A stretch of DNA of 64,000 bases from JANOSH01 sp031415695 (GTDB lineage Bacteria; Actinomycetota; Acidimicrobiia; Acidimicrobiales; Ilumatobacteraceae): positions 1 through 64,000 of the forward strand of contig JANOSH010000027.1 of the NCBI GenBank assembly GCA_031415695.1, given 5' to 3'. The notes below the pieces were generated by a model. It had not been told where the DNA came from, ran no database searches, and worked only from the letters and a program-made list of their open reading frames with translations. The position numbers were made by a program, and so were the translations under genes. Shown here in pieces: positions 1 to 7,016 of the stretch (positions are counted from its first letter, which is position 1; the number at the start of each line of letters is the position of its first letter).

Positions 1-130
1 CACCCAGCCCCGCAGCTTGCGACACCGCCCACACCCCCGGTCGCTCACCATCGGCCTGCGTCAGATAGCCCGTGTAATAGGCGGCCGACACACCCGCCCC
101 CGACGCATACAACGTCGTCACCCTGATCAC
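1..130 (-). CDS. MobF/TrwC-type conjugative relaxase, N-terminal 43 residues (partial, runs off left edge)
   Basis: The minus-strand frame from a GTG at 128-130 reads VIRVTTLYASGAGVSAAYYT and continues through YLTQADGERPGVW and QAAGLG without a stop to base 1. This matches the conserved start of actinobacterial TrwC/TraI (MobF) relaxases, where the tyrosine pair in the AAYYT segment provides the nicking tyrosines. Such an enzyme nicks oriT and carries the DNA strand into the recipient, often with a C-terminal helicase domain. The GTG is preceded by a GGTGGGAG ribosome-binding site about 5 bases upstream. Only the beginning is visible, so the catalytic histidine triad and helicase cannot be checked. 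The identification rests on pattern recognition of a short but distinctive segment. Confidence 0.72.
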   Translation of the reverse strand, partial: MIRVTTLYASGAGVSAAYYTGYLTQADGERPGVWAVSQAAGLG

Positions 131-209
131 GACCACTCCCACCGATACGCGGGCACCTGTCTGAACTTTGAAGAACGAGCGAAGCGACAAGCACACACGG
201 AAGGGGCTC

Positions 210-623
210 TCAGACCTCGAGGGAGAGGGAGAGCTGGCCGCACGAACGGCGCACGGACGGCGGGCGACCGGCGGACGGGGCGACGGGAGGCTGCGACGGG
301 CAGGCGACCGACAAGCAGACGGCGGGAACAACGAGGCGATACGAGCCGGCCTCGAACGTGCCCGACGAAGCCCGAGCCTGGATCGCTTCGATCGCACCGA
401 GTTCGCGGAGGCGACGAACCGCGCGAGCGACCGTGTCCTTGGCCAACCCCAACGACACCGCGAGTGAGCGGATCGAGACCGCGGCGGCTACCTGATCGCC
501 GTCGCCGGTCGAGCGCTGCAGCAGCTCCTCGAGCACCGCCCACGTTGTCGGGCCGACATGTCGGCGCAGGTCGTGCGCAGCGGGCCCGAGCACGATCGTG
601 CGGCGGGTCGCTTCAGCGGGCAT
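210..623 (-). CDS. Small winged-helix DNA-binding protein of the element
   Basis: This 137-residue protein has a helix-turn-helix segment at about residues 50-75 (SIRSLAVSLGLAKDTVARAV) followed by RRLRELGAI and a short beta wing, which is the layout of MarR/GntR-like winged helices. The N-terminal part (LRRHVGPTTWAVLEELL) looks like the preceding helix pair. The tail is Pro/Arg-rich and ends in QLSLSLEV. The ATG at 621-623 was chosen because GGTGGAG lies 8 bases upstream and the start overlaps the end of the excisionase gene by 11 bases, indicating co-translation. Its place between excisionase and relaxase suggests a regulator of excision or transfer, or a replication accessory protein; the exact role cannot be read from sequence. 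Confidence 0.65.
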   Translation of the reverse strand: MPAEATRRTIVLGPAAHDLRRHVGPTTWAVLEELLQRSTGDGDQVAAAVSIRSLAVSLGLAKDTVARAVRRLRELGAIEAIQARASSGTFEAGSYRLVVPAVCLSVACPSQPPVAPSAGRPPSVRRSCGQLSLSLEV

Positions 624-888
624 CGGAGACTCCACCGACGGGAGCGTCCACATCGCACAGGCGCACCACCCGCCCAGTCGCCACCAGCTCCATGAGCGCC
701 CAACGAGGAACCCGAAAGCACTTCTCACCCAACAGCACCACGGGCAGCCCCGATGTGCCGCCCGAATTCAGATACTCGTGAGCGAGCTGGTAACCGAGCG
801 AACGCCCGATCCGAAGAACCTCAGCCGCCTCGCGCAAGGTGAGCAACTCGTGATCCTGCGACGCAGCGAGATCCCCCAACGACGACAT
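613..888 (-). CDS. xis: Excisionase (Xis-like), MerR-type helix-turn-helix
   Basis: The 91-residue protein contains the segment LTLREAAEVLRIGRSLGYQL at about residues 16-35, typical of the excisionase-family HTH_17 domain, followed by the short wing with VLLGEKCFRVPRWALMELV. Length and composition fit small recombination directionality factors, which bend att DNA and bias the integrase toward excision. It lies on the same strand as the integrase, 203 bp downstream of it, and overlaps the winged-helix gene. The 68 bp directly upstream of its ATG (886-888) are followed by an array of five 10-bp repeats that could be its promoter-operator region. The type call is firm; action on this particular integrase is inferred from context. 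Confidence 0.72.
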   Translation of the reverse strand: MSSLGDLAASQDHELLTLREAAEVLRIGRSLGYQLAHEYLNSGGTSGLPVVLLGEKCFRVPRWALMELVATGRVVRLCDVDAPVGGVSDAR

Positions 889-1091
889 GAACCATCAGAA
901 ATACACCGATGTCATTCACCCCGCAACCCCCGTGGTTTCAGGCTCTCCAGGCAAGCGGACACCAGCGAACACCAACGAACACGAGCGGACATCAACGGAC
1001 ACCAACCGGGACCGGAGCTGTGACCAGAGTCACATTCGACGGTGTGTCCTCACATCCAGGACACGGCCGTTCTGCGCGCGGCCTTGATCGC
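889..1091. promoter_or_regulatory. Intergenic control region between integrase and excisionase genes
   Basis: The gap holds five phased 10-bp repeats (956-1005) and two small inverted repeats: GTGAC/GTCAC arms at 1020-1033 and GTGTCCT/AGGACAC arms at 1044-1064 with a 7-base loop. The latter lies just beyond the integrase stop and could be an RNA hairpin, though no T-run follows on the minus strand. The layout fits the promoter and operator of the xis/winged-helix/relaxase transcript. No -35/-10 pair stands out clearly. Confidence 0.45.
956..1005. repeat. Five tandem 10-bp repeats (consensus CGRACACCAR) upstream of xis
   Basis: Units read CGGACACCAG, CGAACACCAA, CGAACACGAG, CGGACATCAA and CGGACACCAA, directly abutting. 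The 10-bp period is close to one helical turn and is not a multiple of three, so it is not a coding repeat. This looks like a cooperative binding array for an element-encoded protein such as Xis or the winged-helix regulator, or iterons. No protein partner can be assigned from sequence alone. Confidence 0.8.
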
Positions 1092-2237
1092 CTACTTCCC
1101 ATCTCGCAGGACATCGCCGATGATGTCGGCGGCGGCACGGTCCGTCTGCTCGAGGAAGTGGGCGTACACGTTCAGGGTCGTCGCAGCGTTGCGATGTCCG
1201 AGTCGGCCGGCCACCGTGCGCACGTCGACGCCAGCACTGAGCAACTGCGTGGCGACGAAGTGCCGGAGGTCATGCAGGCGGACGCCGGGCACACCCTCCT
1301 TCTCGCAAAGACGCTTGAACGACCGCGACACCGAGTCGGGAAACCACGACTGGCTCCCATCGGCGGCGTTGCTGAAGACGAAGGCGTCAGCAGCGGTTGT
1401 GACCCGGCACATCGCGGCCCGATCCATCATCCGCTCGCGATGATCGGCGACGGACTCCGTCGTTCGGGCATCGAGCGACACGCGGCGAGCCGAGTGGGTC
1501 TTCGTCCCCTTCTCGACGAGCCCGGTCGGGCCGGCCACGATCCCACGCTCGATCGAGACGGTCGCGCCGTCAAGATCGACATCCGTCCATCGAAGCGCAA
1601 TCAGCTCTGACCGACGGGCGCCGGTGGCAGCTGCGAGCATCAGGTAGCAGCCCAGGTCCGGTGATTCTGAATCCGCGCGCCGAAGCACTCGCGCCAGCGC
1701 CTCGGCCGACGGTGGTTTGATGTCCGATACCGGGACGCGTGGCGGTGTTGTCGCGGTTGCGGGGTTGATGCCGATCCACCCCCACTTGAGGCCCTGGTTG
1801 AGCGATCGCCGCAGAATGCCGTGGATGCGTCGCACGGTTCCCGGCGCCAACGGTCGGCCGCCGGACCCGCCCGATGCGAGCAGCCGGCGGTAGAACGCAT
1901 CCAGATCGGCCGGCTTCAGCTTCGCCAACGACCACGTCCCGAGCGCCGGCATCAACGAGCGGTCGATGTAGCCCCGCGTCTCCTTGACCGTCTTCGGCGA
2001 GAAGTCGGGTGTGGCGAACTCGAACCACGCCTCGAGTAACTCCCCCACCGTCGCCGTTGTCCGAACCGTCAGGCCGCGCTCGGCCTCGGTGACCATTTCG
2101 GCGAGTGCGGTCTGTGCCTCACGTTTGCCGCCGCGAACCGTCCGCGTCACGTAACGCTTCTTGCCGGTGAGCGGATCGTGACCGAGGTAGACCCTCAGCT
2201 CCCACGACGCTCCTCGTTGTCTGATGAGACCCTTCAT
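1092..2237 (-). CDS. int: Tyrosine-type site-specific integrase
   Basis: The 381-residue protein has an N-terminal arm-binding/AP2-like region (about 1-55), a SAM-like core-binding domain (about 63-160) and a C-terminal catalytic domain with all key residues visible: Arg208 in TGARRSE, His322 and Arg325 in LHDLRH, His348 in LGHRN and the nucleophile Tyr358 in LNVYAHF. It would recombine attP with the tRNA-Glu attachment site about 100 bp upstream in the ancestral arrangement. An SD (AGAAGGAG) lies 6 bases before the ATG. That SD is retained within the 15-bp target duplication of the IS, which inserted immediately upstream, so translation signals survive but the native promoter has been displaced by 1.7 kb. 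Intact reading frame; likely still functional as a protein. Confidence 0.93.
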   Translation of the reverse strand: MKGLIRQRGASWELRVYLGHDPLTGKKRYVTRTVRGGKREAQTALAEMVTEAERGLTVRTTATVGELLEAWFEFATPDFSPKTVKETRGYIDRSLMPALGTWSLAKLKPADLDAFYRRLLASGGSGGRPLAPGTVRRIHGILRRSLNQGLKWGWIGINPATATTPPRVPVSDIKPPSAEALARVLRRADSESPDLGCYLMLAAATGARRSELIALRWTDVDLDGATVSIERGIVAGPTGLVEKGTKTHSARRVSLDARTTESVADHRERMMDRAAMCRVTTAADAFVFSNAADGSQSWFPDSVSRSFKRLCEKEGVPGVRLHDLRHFVATQLLSAGVDVRTVAGRLGHRNAATTLNVYAHFLEQTDRAAADIIGDVLRDGK

Positions 2238-2250
2238 GCGATTCTCCTTC
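2236..2250. repeat. Left 15-bp target-site duplication of the IS481-type element
   Basis: ATGCGATTCTCCTTC here is repeated exactly at 3951-3965. It contains the integrase ribosome-binding site and overlaps the integrase start codon by two bases. A perfect 15-bp copy on each side of the IS shows that the insertion is recent. Confidence 0.9.
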
Positions 2251-3950
2251 TGTCAAGCCTCGGTACCCGCCTGACAGATCGTGTTCGGTACCTACCTGAC
2301 AGTCGGTGACGGGTTCAGGCGGCGTTGATCCTGCGGGGCCGGCCGCCGGGGTTGGCGAGCGCGCCATGTTCGCGTGTGCGGTCGTGCTTGACCTTGTGTC
2401 GGCGGATCAGCTGCTCACCGATCGCGATCTCGACGCTGTCGCCGACCACGGCGACTTGGACCTGGCGACGCCGATGGGCGTTGCCGACCCGATAGCACGT
2501 TCCAGCGAAGCTGATGTTGCCGGACGAGTCGACCTTGCGGCTAACGGTCACCACCGACGCGGTTGGTCGCTGGGCGGGCTCACGTCCGCGGGTCTGGCGT
2601 TGCATCCCGGCTTGCTGCTTGGCCGGTTCGTGGCGGCGGGCGTGCGTCGCGATCAACACACCACGATGATGGATCTGCACCAGCCCGCCGTCGCACACGA
2701 CGTTCACGTCCTGGCCGGCCAACCACATCCCGACGTTGTAGTGAGCGGCAGCGAAACTGATCGTGCCCTTGCGGTCCACCCGCCTGCTCGCCGATGCAGG
2801 CATCACCCCCGCAGGATCCGCCGCCGGCGCGACCGGCCGCGGTGCTGGTTCGCTGCGGGCGAGCTGGAACCGATCCCACGGGGTCTTCATCCCCAGCGAC
2901 TGATGCGGCCGCACATGGTTGTAATGCGCCACCCACACGTCGAGCTGCGTCTGCGCGTCCGCGATCGAGTCGAACACCTTGCCGTTCAAGAACTCGACGC
3001 GCATCGTCTTGTGCCAGCGCTCGATCTTGCCGGTCGTAGTCGGCGACCGCGGTCTGGTGAGGATGTGCTTGATCCCGTTCTCCCTGCAGATCCGGTCGAA
3101 CAGCACTTCACCGGTCCCGGGACCGAAGCGGCCGGTGAACACCTTGCCGTTGTCAGTCAAGATCTGCATTGGGACACCATGACGGCGCATCGCCAACCCG
3201 AGCGCATCACACGTCGGACGAGCCGTCGCCCGAGCAACCACCTGCGCCGAGATGCAGAACCTCGAGTGGTCATCGACACCGGACACGATCTTGGCCTCCG
3301 AACCATCGGCGAGGCGCACACCACCAACGATGTCCATCTGCCACAACTCCATCGCCCGCGACCGCTCCCAACGCTTGTAGTCCGACCGCTTCCGCTTACG
3401 CGCCTGAGGCGTGATCAACCGCTGACGCACCAAACACCGATAGATCGCCGACAACGACGGCAACGGCTCGACACCGTCCTTGCCGAGCTGATGCCCAATC
3501 GTGCGCGGACCCCAGCCCGGATGCTCGCGACGCAGCCCGATGACCCGGGCCTCGACCTCGGCAGGCATCTGATGCGGACACGACAACGGCCGCGCCGAAC
3601 CATCCACCAGACCAGCCAGACCCTGGGACGCGTACCTGCGCAACCACTCATGAACCGTCTGTCGCGCGACCCCGTTGCGGCGGGCCACATCGGTGACCGA
3701 CGCCCCCTGGTTCAACACCTCGAGCACTGCCTGATATCGCTGTTCCACGACGTTGAGCTCCACGATCACGACAACGACCCCCTCGAACCAGACGAGCCGA
3801 CTGCCCGTCAACGAGAAGGCTGACCGCGATCGACAAGCACAAGTGTCAGGCAGCTACCGAAGTCACTGTCGCCCAGCAACCGAAGCCGCGTCCCAAAACT
3901 GTCACCCACCTACCGAAGCCACAATGTCCAGCATGAACCGAAGTCGCACA
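2251..3950 (-). mobile_element. Complete IS481-type insertion sequence, 1700 bp
   Basis: The element encodes one DDE transposase and is bounded by 15-bp direct repeats. Its ends are imperfect inverted repeats of about 52 bp: both begin TGT and contain two copies of a TCGGT...TGACA-like module (for example TTCGGTACCTACCTGACAG at the left end and TTCGGTAGGTGGGTGACAG at the right end), probably the transposase-binding repeats. IS481 family members typically have terminal inverted repeats beginning TGT and target duplications of 4-15 bp, so structure and family agree. It interrupts the space between the integrase and the att site of the host ICE. Confidence 0.9.
2315..3763 (-). CDS. IS481-family DDE transposase
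   Basis: The protein begins with a helix-turn-helix region (VEQRYQAVLEVLNQGASVTD and WLRRYASQGLAGLVD), followed by an rve-type catalytic domain in which the triad is visible as Asp144 (WQMDIVGG), Asp204 (ILTDNGKVF) and Glu248 (TGKIERWHK), counted from the GTG at 3761-3763. The C-terminal third contains two related beta-rich modules (RRVDRKGTISFAA... and RKVDSSGNISFAG...), giving a longer protein than minimal IS481 transposases. I chose the GTG start because family proteins begin near VELNVVEQRYQ; an in-frame upstream start at 3811 would add 16 residues of poor quality. The frame is intact, so the IS may be active. Confidence 0.92.
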   Translation of the reverse strand: MELNVVEQRYQAVLEVLNQGASVTDVARRNGVARQTVHEWLRRYASQGLAGLVDGSARPLSCPHQMPAEVEARVIGLRREHPGWGPRTIGHQLGKDGVEPLPSLSAIYRCLVRQRLITPQARKRKRSDYKRWERSRAMELWQMDIVGGVRLADGSEAKIVSGVDDHSRFCISAQVVARATARPTCDALGLAMRRHGVPMQILTDNGKVFTGRFGPGTGEVLFDRICRENGIKHILTRPRSPTTTGKIERWHKTMRVEFLNGKVFDSIADAQTQLDVWVAHYNHVRPHQSLGMKTPWDRFQLARSEPAPRPVAPAADPAGVMPASASRRVDRKGTISFAAAHYNVGMWLAGQDVNVVCDGGLVQIHHRGVLIATHARRHEPAKQQAGMQRQTRGREPAQRPTASVVTVSRKVDSSGNISFAGTCYRVGNAHRRRQVQVAVVGDSVEIAIGEQLIRRHKVKHDRTREHGALANPGGRPRRINAA

Positions 3951-3965
3951 ATGCGATTCTCCTTC
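3951..3965. repeat. Right 15-bp target-site duplication of the IS481-type element
   Basis: Exact copy of 2236-2250. This copy carries an orphan ribosome-binding site (AGAAGGAG on the minus strand) now facing the IS end instead of the integrase start. Confidence 0.9.
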
Positions 3966-3969
3966 TAAG

Positions 3970-4030
3970 AGAGTGGCATCAGAGTGGCAACGAGTCCAGA
4001 AAACCAGGAGAGCCACTCCGGAGAGTGCCT
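3970..4030. other. Candidate attachment-site arm repeats next to tRNA-Glu
   Basis: Between the IS and the tRNA 3' end lie two abutting near-copies AGAGTGGCATC and AGAGTGGCAAC (3970-3991), an inverted GCCACTC (4012-4018) and a degenerate AGAGTGCC (4023-4030). Direct and inverted repeats of this kind flanking an att core are the usual binding sites for the arm-binding domain of tyrosine integrases. Together with the integrase that originally lay directly beside them, they mark the element's right arm. Function is inferred from position and repeat pattern. Confidence 0.45.
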
Positions 4031-4046
4031 CTGACCTGGGATTTCT

Positions 4047-4122
4047 TGGCAGCCCCAACGGGATTCGAACCCGTGCCGCCACCTTGAGAGGGTGGTGTCC
4101 TAGGCCACTAGACGATGGGGCC
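4047..4122 (-). tRNA. tRNA-Glu (anticodon CUC), ICE attachment site
   Basis: Minus strand: 7-bp acceptor stem (GGCCCCA pairing with TGGGGCT, first pair a G-U), D arm, anticodon stem CCACC/GGTGG enclosing loop CTCTCAA with anticodon CTC, and T arm with loop TTCGAAT. The discriminator base G is followed by an encoded CCA (4047-4049). The neighbouring tRNA-Gln lacks an encoded CCA, which fits the idea that the CCA here was contributed by the integrated element. The 3' end faces the integrase module, making this the probable attB/attR site. Confidence 0.93.
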
Positions 4123-4157
4123 AAGTAGCAAACGGCAGTGTAGCCGAAGCTTCGTTG

Positions 4158-4229
4158 TTGGGGAGCCAGGAATCGAACCCGGAATAACAGATCCAGAATC
4201 TGCTGTGTTGCCAGTTACACCACTCCCCA
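4158..4229 (-). tRNA. tRNA-Gln (anticodon CUG)
   Basis: Minus strand: acceptor TGGGGAG paired with CTCCCCA, D arm with GTAACTGGCA, anticodon loop TTCTGGA with anticodon CTG, T loop TTCGATT and discriminator A. CCA is not encoded. It lies 35 bp upstream of tRNA-Glu on the same strand, probably in the same transcript. Glu and Gln tRNAs beside gltX fit its role in charging tRNA-Glu and, in organisms without GlnRS, tRNA-Gln. Confidence 0.92.
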
Positions 4230-4250
4230 TGGAGCGCTCAAGAGGATAGC

Positions 4251-4868
4251 TCAACCGGTCAGACGAACCAACCGGCGATATCCAATAAACCGAGCTACAG
4301 CCACGCCAACCGTCTCCTTGAGCTCATGCTCGAAGACATGGCGCTCCGGACTGTTCACCGTGGGCGACCCAAACGGCGTGAGCCCCACCTCCCTGCCAAT
4401 GCCCTTGGTTCTCAACATGTGATACGGCTCACTGACGACCAGAACCCGTTGGCGACCCTCGGCTTTGAGGAATCGGGCTGAGGCCGCAATCGACGCATAC
4501 GTCGTTTCGCCGTCCACTTCGCGACGAATGGCTGCATCGGGCACACCTCGCTTCAGTAGATAGTCAGCCGACGCTGTCGCCTCGGTGACGCGATCGCCCG
4601 GCTGTTTGCCGCCTGTCACCACAATGATTGGTGCCAAGCCCCGCTTCCACAGATCGAGGCCGTGGTCTAGCCGGGCTGCAAGAACGGGCGAGGGTCGTCC
4701 GTCGAATTGGGCGGCTCCCAGGACAATGATGGCATCGGCCGATCGGGCTTCGTCACGACCACCGTTGGACCGAACCTGCCAGAACGTAATCAGCAGGTAC
4801 AGGCTGGGCATCCCAACGACGAGCGCGAACGCCCACAGCACCCGCCGCGCCCGTCTAGAGGCGGGCAC
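4251..4868 (-). CDS. YdcF-like DUF218 membrane-anchored protein
   Basis: This 205-residue protein starts with a basic N-terminus and one membrane helix (about residues 9-31), then a DUF218 domain: ADAIIVLGAAQFDGRPSPVL, a GLAPIIVVTGGK turn, and the conserved DGETTYASIAASA and VVSEPYHMLR segments. Members such as E. coli YdcF, ElyC and SanA have an ATP/nucleotide-like fold and are tied to envelope integrity, but the reaction is unknown for this branch. The start overlaps the end of gltX by 14 bases, so it is translated with gltX. The function beyond family membership is not predictable. Confidence 0.85.
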   Translation of the reverse strand: MPASRRARRVLWAFALVVGMPSLYLLITFWQVRSNGGRDEARSADAIIVLGAAQFDGRPSPVLAARLDHGLDLWKRGLAPIIVVTGGKQPGDRVTEATASADYLLKRGVPDAAIRREVDGETTYASIAASARFLKAEGRQRVLVVSEPYHMLRTKGIGREVGLTPFGSPTVNSPERHVFEHELKETVGVAVARFIGYRRLVRLTG

Positions 4869-6285
4869 GTGCCGCTTTCAACCGCCCCACCGCTCGCTCA
4901 CGGCCAAGTACATGCAACGACTCGAACAACGGTGGGCCAACCAGCTTCCCGGTGATTGCCAACCGGACCGGAGCCTGGATTTTGCCGAGCTTGAGGCCGT
5001 GTGTGTCACCAATGTGCTCAAGTTCGGCTTTCAGCACGTCGATATCCCAGGAACAGGCGTCGTAGCTGTCGATAACTGAGGTCAAGATGGCGTCGGCAGG
5101 CGGCTTCATGGCCTTATCCCAATCGGCGTCCGATGGCGTGACATCGCCAAAGAGAAAGTCGACTACGGCTGGAATATCACCCAGCACCTCGGCCCGAAGC
5201 TGTACGAATGGCGCAATGTCGCCAAATTGGTCGGCCCGGTACTCCCACGGCTGGGGATGAGCCGCCAGCCATTCGTGCCAACGCTCGACGAACTCGGCTT
5301 GGGGAAGCGCCCGGATGTAATCGGCGTTGAATGCTCGCAACTTTTTTACATCGAAAAAAGCCGGGGACGAATTGACTTCGTCCAAACTGAATAGCGACTC
5401 GACAAGCGACCACTCCATGATTTCTGCGTCGTTGCCTGGTGACCAGCCGAGCAACATCAGGTAGTTCTTCATGGCCTCGGGCAAGTAGCCCTCGTCGCGG
5501 TACATCTCCATGGCCACCGGATCACGACGCTTCGACAGCTTCTGGCGCTTTTCGTTGACGAGCACCGGAACGTGCGCCCACGTGGGTAAGTAAGGCGCGT
5601 CGAGCGCCTGCCACAACAACTGCTGCTTCGGGGTGTTGGTCAGATGCTCCTCGGCCCGGATCACCAGCGTGACTCCCATCGACATATCGTCGACGACATT
5701 CGCCAGTAGGAACATAGGTGTGCCATTGCCTCGCAACAAGACAAAGTCGTCGACGTTGGCGTGATCGAACGCTGGCTCGCCACGGATCACGTCGTTGACC
5801 ACCGTGACGCCGGGTCGTGGCACCTTGAAACGCACCACGTATGCGGGAGCGACAGCCAAACCCTTCTCGCGACAATGGCCGTCGTAGCCCCCCTGCTTGC
5901 GACCGGCAGCCTCGTTTCGAGTGTCGAGTTGTTCACGGGTGCACGCGCAGTAATAGGCCCTCCGAGCGCCGAGTAACTGGTGTGCGGCTCGAACGTGATC
6001 GACCTCGAACTCGCTCTGGCGATACACCTCGTAGTCGACACCAAGCCCGGGGCCAATACCGATCCACGCCAGTGCATCGTGAATGCCTTGCACCCATTCC
6101 TCGCGATTGCGTTCGGCATCGGTGTCCTCGATACGCAGGATGAATGTGCCGCCAAGTCGCTTGGCGAGGAGCCAATTGTAGAGCGCGGTGCGGGCACCCC
6201 CAACGTGGAAAAAGCCGGTGGGGGACGGAGCGAAACGGACGCGAAGCGGTGTCTCTGATGCTGAGGGCGAAGGCAAAGGCGACAT
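4855..6285 (-). CDS. gltX: Glutamyl-tRNA synthetase
   Basis: A class I aminoacyl-tRNA synthetase of 476 residues that charges tRNA-Glu (and possibly tRNA-Gln before amidation). The HIGH-type signature is at FAPSPTGFFHVGG (about 18-30), followed by RIEDTDAERN, and the KMSKS-type loop is KLSKR (249-253). The cysteines around YYCACTRE (about 111-118) and GHCRE resemble the zinc-binding knuckle of discriminating enzymes. The ATG at 6283-6285 gives the normal N-terminus (ETPLRVRFAP after ten residues); the frame is open for 53 more codons upstream but that part is low-complexity Arg/Ser and unlike the family. No good SD precedes the start, so translation may depend on coupling to the upstream gene. 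Confidence 0.95.
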   Translation of the reverse strand: MSPLPSPSASETPLRVRFAPSPTGFFHVGGARTALYNWLLAKRLGGTFILRIEDTDAERNREEWVQGIHDALAWIGIGPGLGVDYEVYRQSEFEVDHVRAAHQLLGARRAYYCACTREQLDTRNEAAGRKQGGYDGHCREKGLAVAPAYVVRFKVPRPGVTVVNDVIRGEPAFDHANVDDFVLLRGNGTPMFLLANVVDDMSMGVTLVIRAEEHLTNTPKQQLLWQALDAPYLPTWAHVPVLVNEKRQKLSKRRDPVAMEMYRDEGYLPEAMKNYLMLLGWSPGNDAEIMEWSLVESLFSLDEVNSSPAFFDVKKLRAFNADYIRALPQAEFVERWHEWLAAHPQPWEYRADQFGDIAPFVQLRAEVLGDIPAVVDFLFGDVTPSDADWDKAMKPPADAILTSVIDSYDACSWDIDVLKAELEHIGDTHGLKLGKIQAPVRLAITGKLVGPPLFESLHVLGRERAVGRLKAARARL

Positions 6286-7016
6286 GACGAGACCGAGGCT
6301 AGCGGCGCACTCGGGCCCAACTTGGGCGCGGTCGGATTGGAACATGGCAGTAAGACGACTGGGCTGGCACCACAGTCGCCGCCGAAAGGGTCGGGAACGA
6401 GATCGGGATCGGGCGGATGGGTCTGCGGTTGGCCGTTGAACCAAGCGCTCTTGAACGCGTCGCCGCCGGTATCGGGCAAAGTCGGCGGGAGTGACGGTGG
6501 CAGCCGGCCCAAGCGGGCGGTTGGGTCCAGACGTTCGGACGCTGCATACACACCTCTTTTGATGCGATGCGCGGTACCAATCTCGACCTCATATCGCATG
6601 GCATCGGCCAAACCCTTAACCGGATCATGGGAGTGAAGCTTGCAGCCATACAAGTGGATATAACTATGCAGCTCAACCAGCGTTTGGGGACCGTGACGCC
6701 GGAGAATGATTCGACAGAGCTGCCGCAGTGCCCTACCACCGATAACACGAGCACCCTGGCGCAGTGGCGGGAGTGGCGGGGCATCGGGCGGAGGACGTCG
6801 CCGACCTTGCCAATGCCGTTTGGGCCAGAGTCGCTGGCGGACGCGCACAGCGTCGTCGAGTAACTCCCGACGACGCTCCATGATGACTTCAGCCTCATTG
6901 ACGATGGCGTCCATCTCACAACGAACAGTGTCGTAAAGAGTAGTGAGCGTTCGGCGTTGCTCGGGGGAGATCGCCTCCCGAATGGGCACCATGTCGTGCC
7001 TGGTGATGATTGCCAT
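5787..7016 (-). CDS. Hypothetical protein with a wHTH-like segment; C-terminal half doubtful
   Basis: The ATG at 7014-7016 has a good ribosome-binding site (GGAGAAG). The first ~200 residues look like real protein: a helical, charged N-terminus (SPEQRRTLTTLYDTVRCEMD, EAEVIMERRRELLDDAV), a Pro/Arg linker, and a segment resembling a small winged helix (LRQLCRIILRRHGPQTLVEL through HRIKRGVYAASER). After about residue 235 the frame enters gltX in a different register and overlaps it by about 500 bases, which is implausible. Most likely a frameshift in the second half removed a stop that would normally lie near 6299, 13 bp before the gltX ATG. I do not recognise the family. Function unknown; position suggests an operon with gltX. 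Confidence 0.42.
   Translation of the reverse strand: MAIITRHDMVPIREAISPEQRRTLTTLYDTVRCEMDAIVNEAEVIMERRRELLDDAVRVRQRLWPKRHWQGRRRPPPDAPPLPPLRQGARVIGGRALRQLCRIILRRHGPQTLVELHSYIHLYGCKLHSHDPVKGLADAMRYEVEIGTAHRIKRGVYAASERLDPTARLGRLPPSLPPTLPDTGGDAFKSAWFNGQPQTHPPDPDLVPDPFGGDCGASPVVLLPCSNPTAPKLGPSAPLASVSSCRLCLRPQHQRHRFASVSLRPPPAFSTLGVPAPRSTIGSSPSDLAAHSSCVSRTPMPNAIARNGCKAFTMHWRGSVLAPGLVSTTRCIARASSRSITFEPHTSYSALGGPITARAPVNNSTLETRLPVASRGATTAIVARRVWLSLPHTWCVSRCHDPASRWSTT

Larger units (their letters stand above)
1..4049. mobile_element. Right end of an integrated conjugative element (ICE), partial
   Basis: From the left edge to the 3' end of tRNA-Glu the minus strand carries, in order away from the tRNA, a tyrosine integrase, an excisionase, a small winged-helix protein and the start of a MobF relaxase. 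This is the standard integration plus transfer module of actinobacterial ICEs, which commonly insert into tRNA 3' ends. The tRNA 5' half lies on the chromosome side and its 3' end points into the element, as expected if the element rebuilt the tRNA end. The other end, with the second att copy, lies outside the window, so size, conjugation genes and cargo are unknown. A younger IS481-type element has landed between the integrase and the att site. Confidence 0.7.

Noticed and set aside
17..781. A 254-residue open frame on the plus strand at the left end
   Set aside because: It is Arg/Pro/Thr-rich and antisense to the winged-helix and excisionase genes, with no ribosome-binding site or family resemblance.
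956..1005. The 10-bp repeat array as a CRISPR
   Set aside because: Units abut without spacers and are far shorter than CRISPR repeats; no cas genes are present.
2306..3823. A ~500-residue plus-strand open frame across the IS
   Set aside because: It mirrors the transposase gene on the other strand; composition (Arg/His/Asp-rich) is typical of an antisense frame in high-GC DNA.
3846..4124. A 92-residue minus-strand frame starting MAPSSSGLGHHPLKVAAR
   Set aside because: Its first residues are the translation of tRNA-Glu; such frames are common artefacts of tRNA genes.
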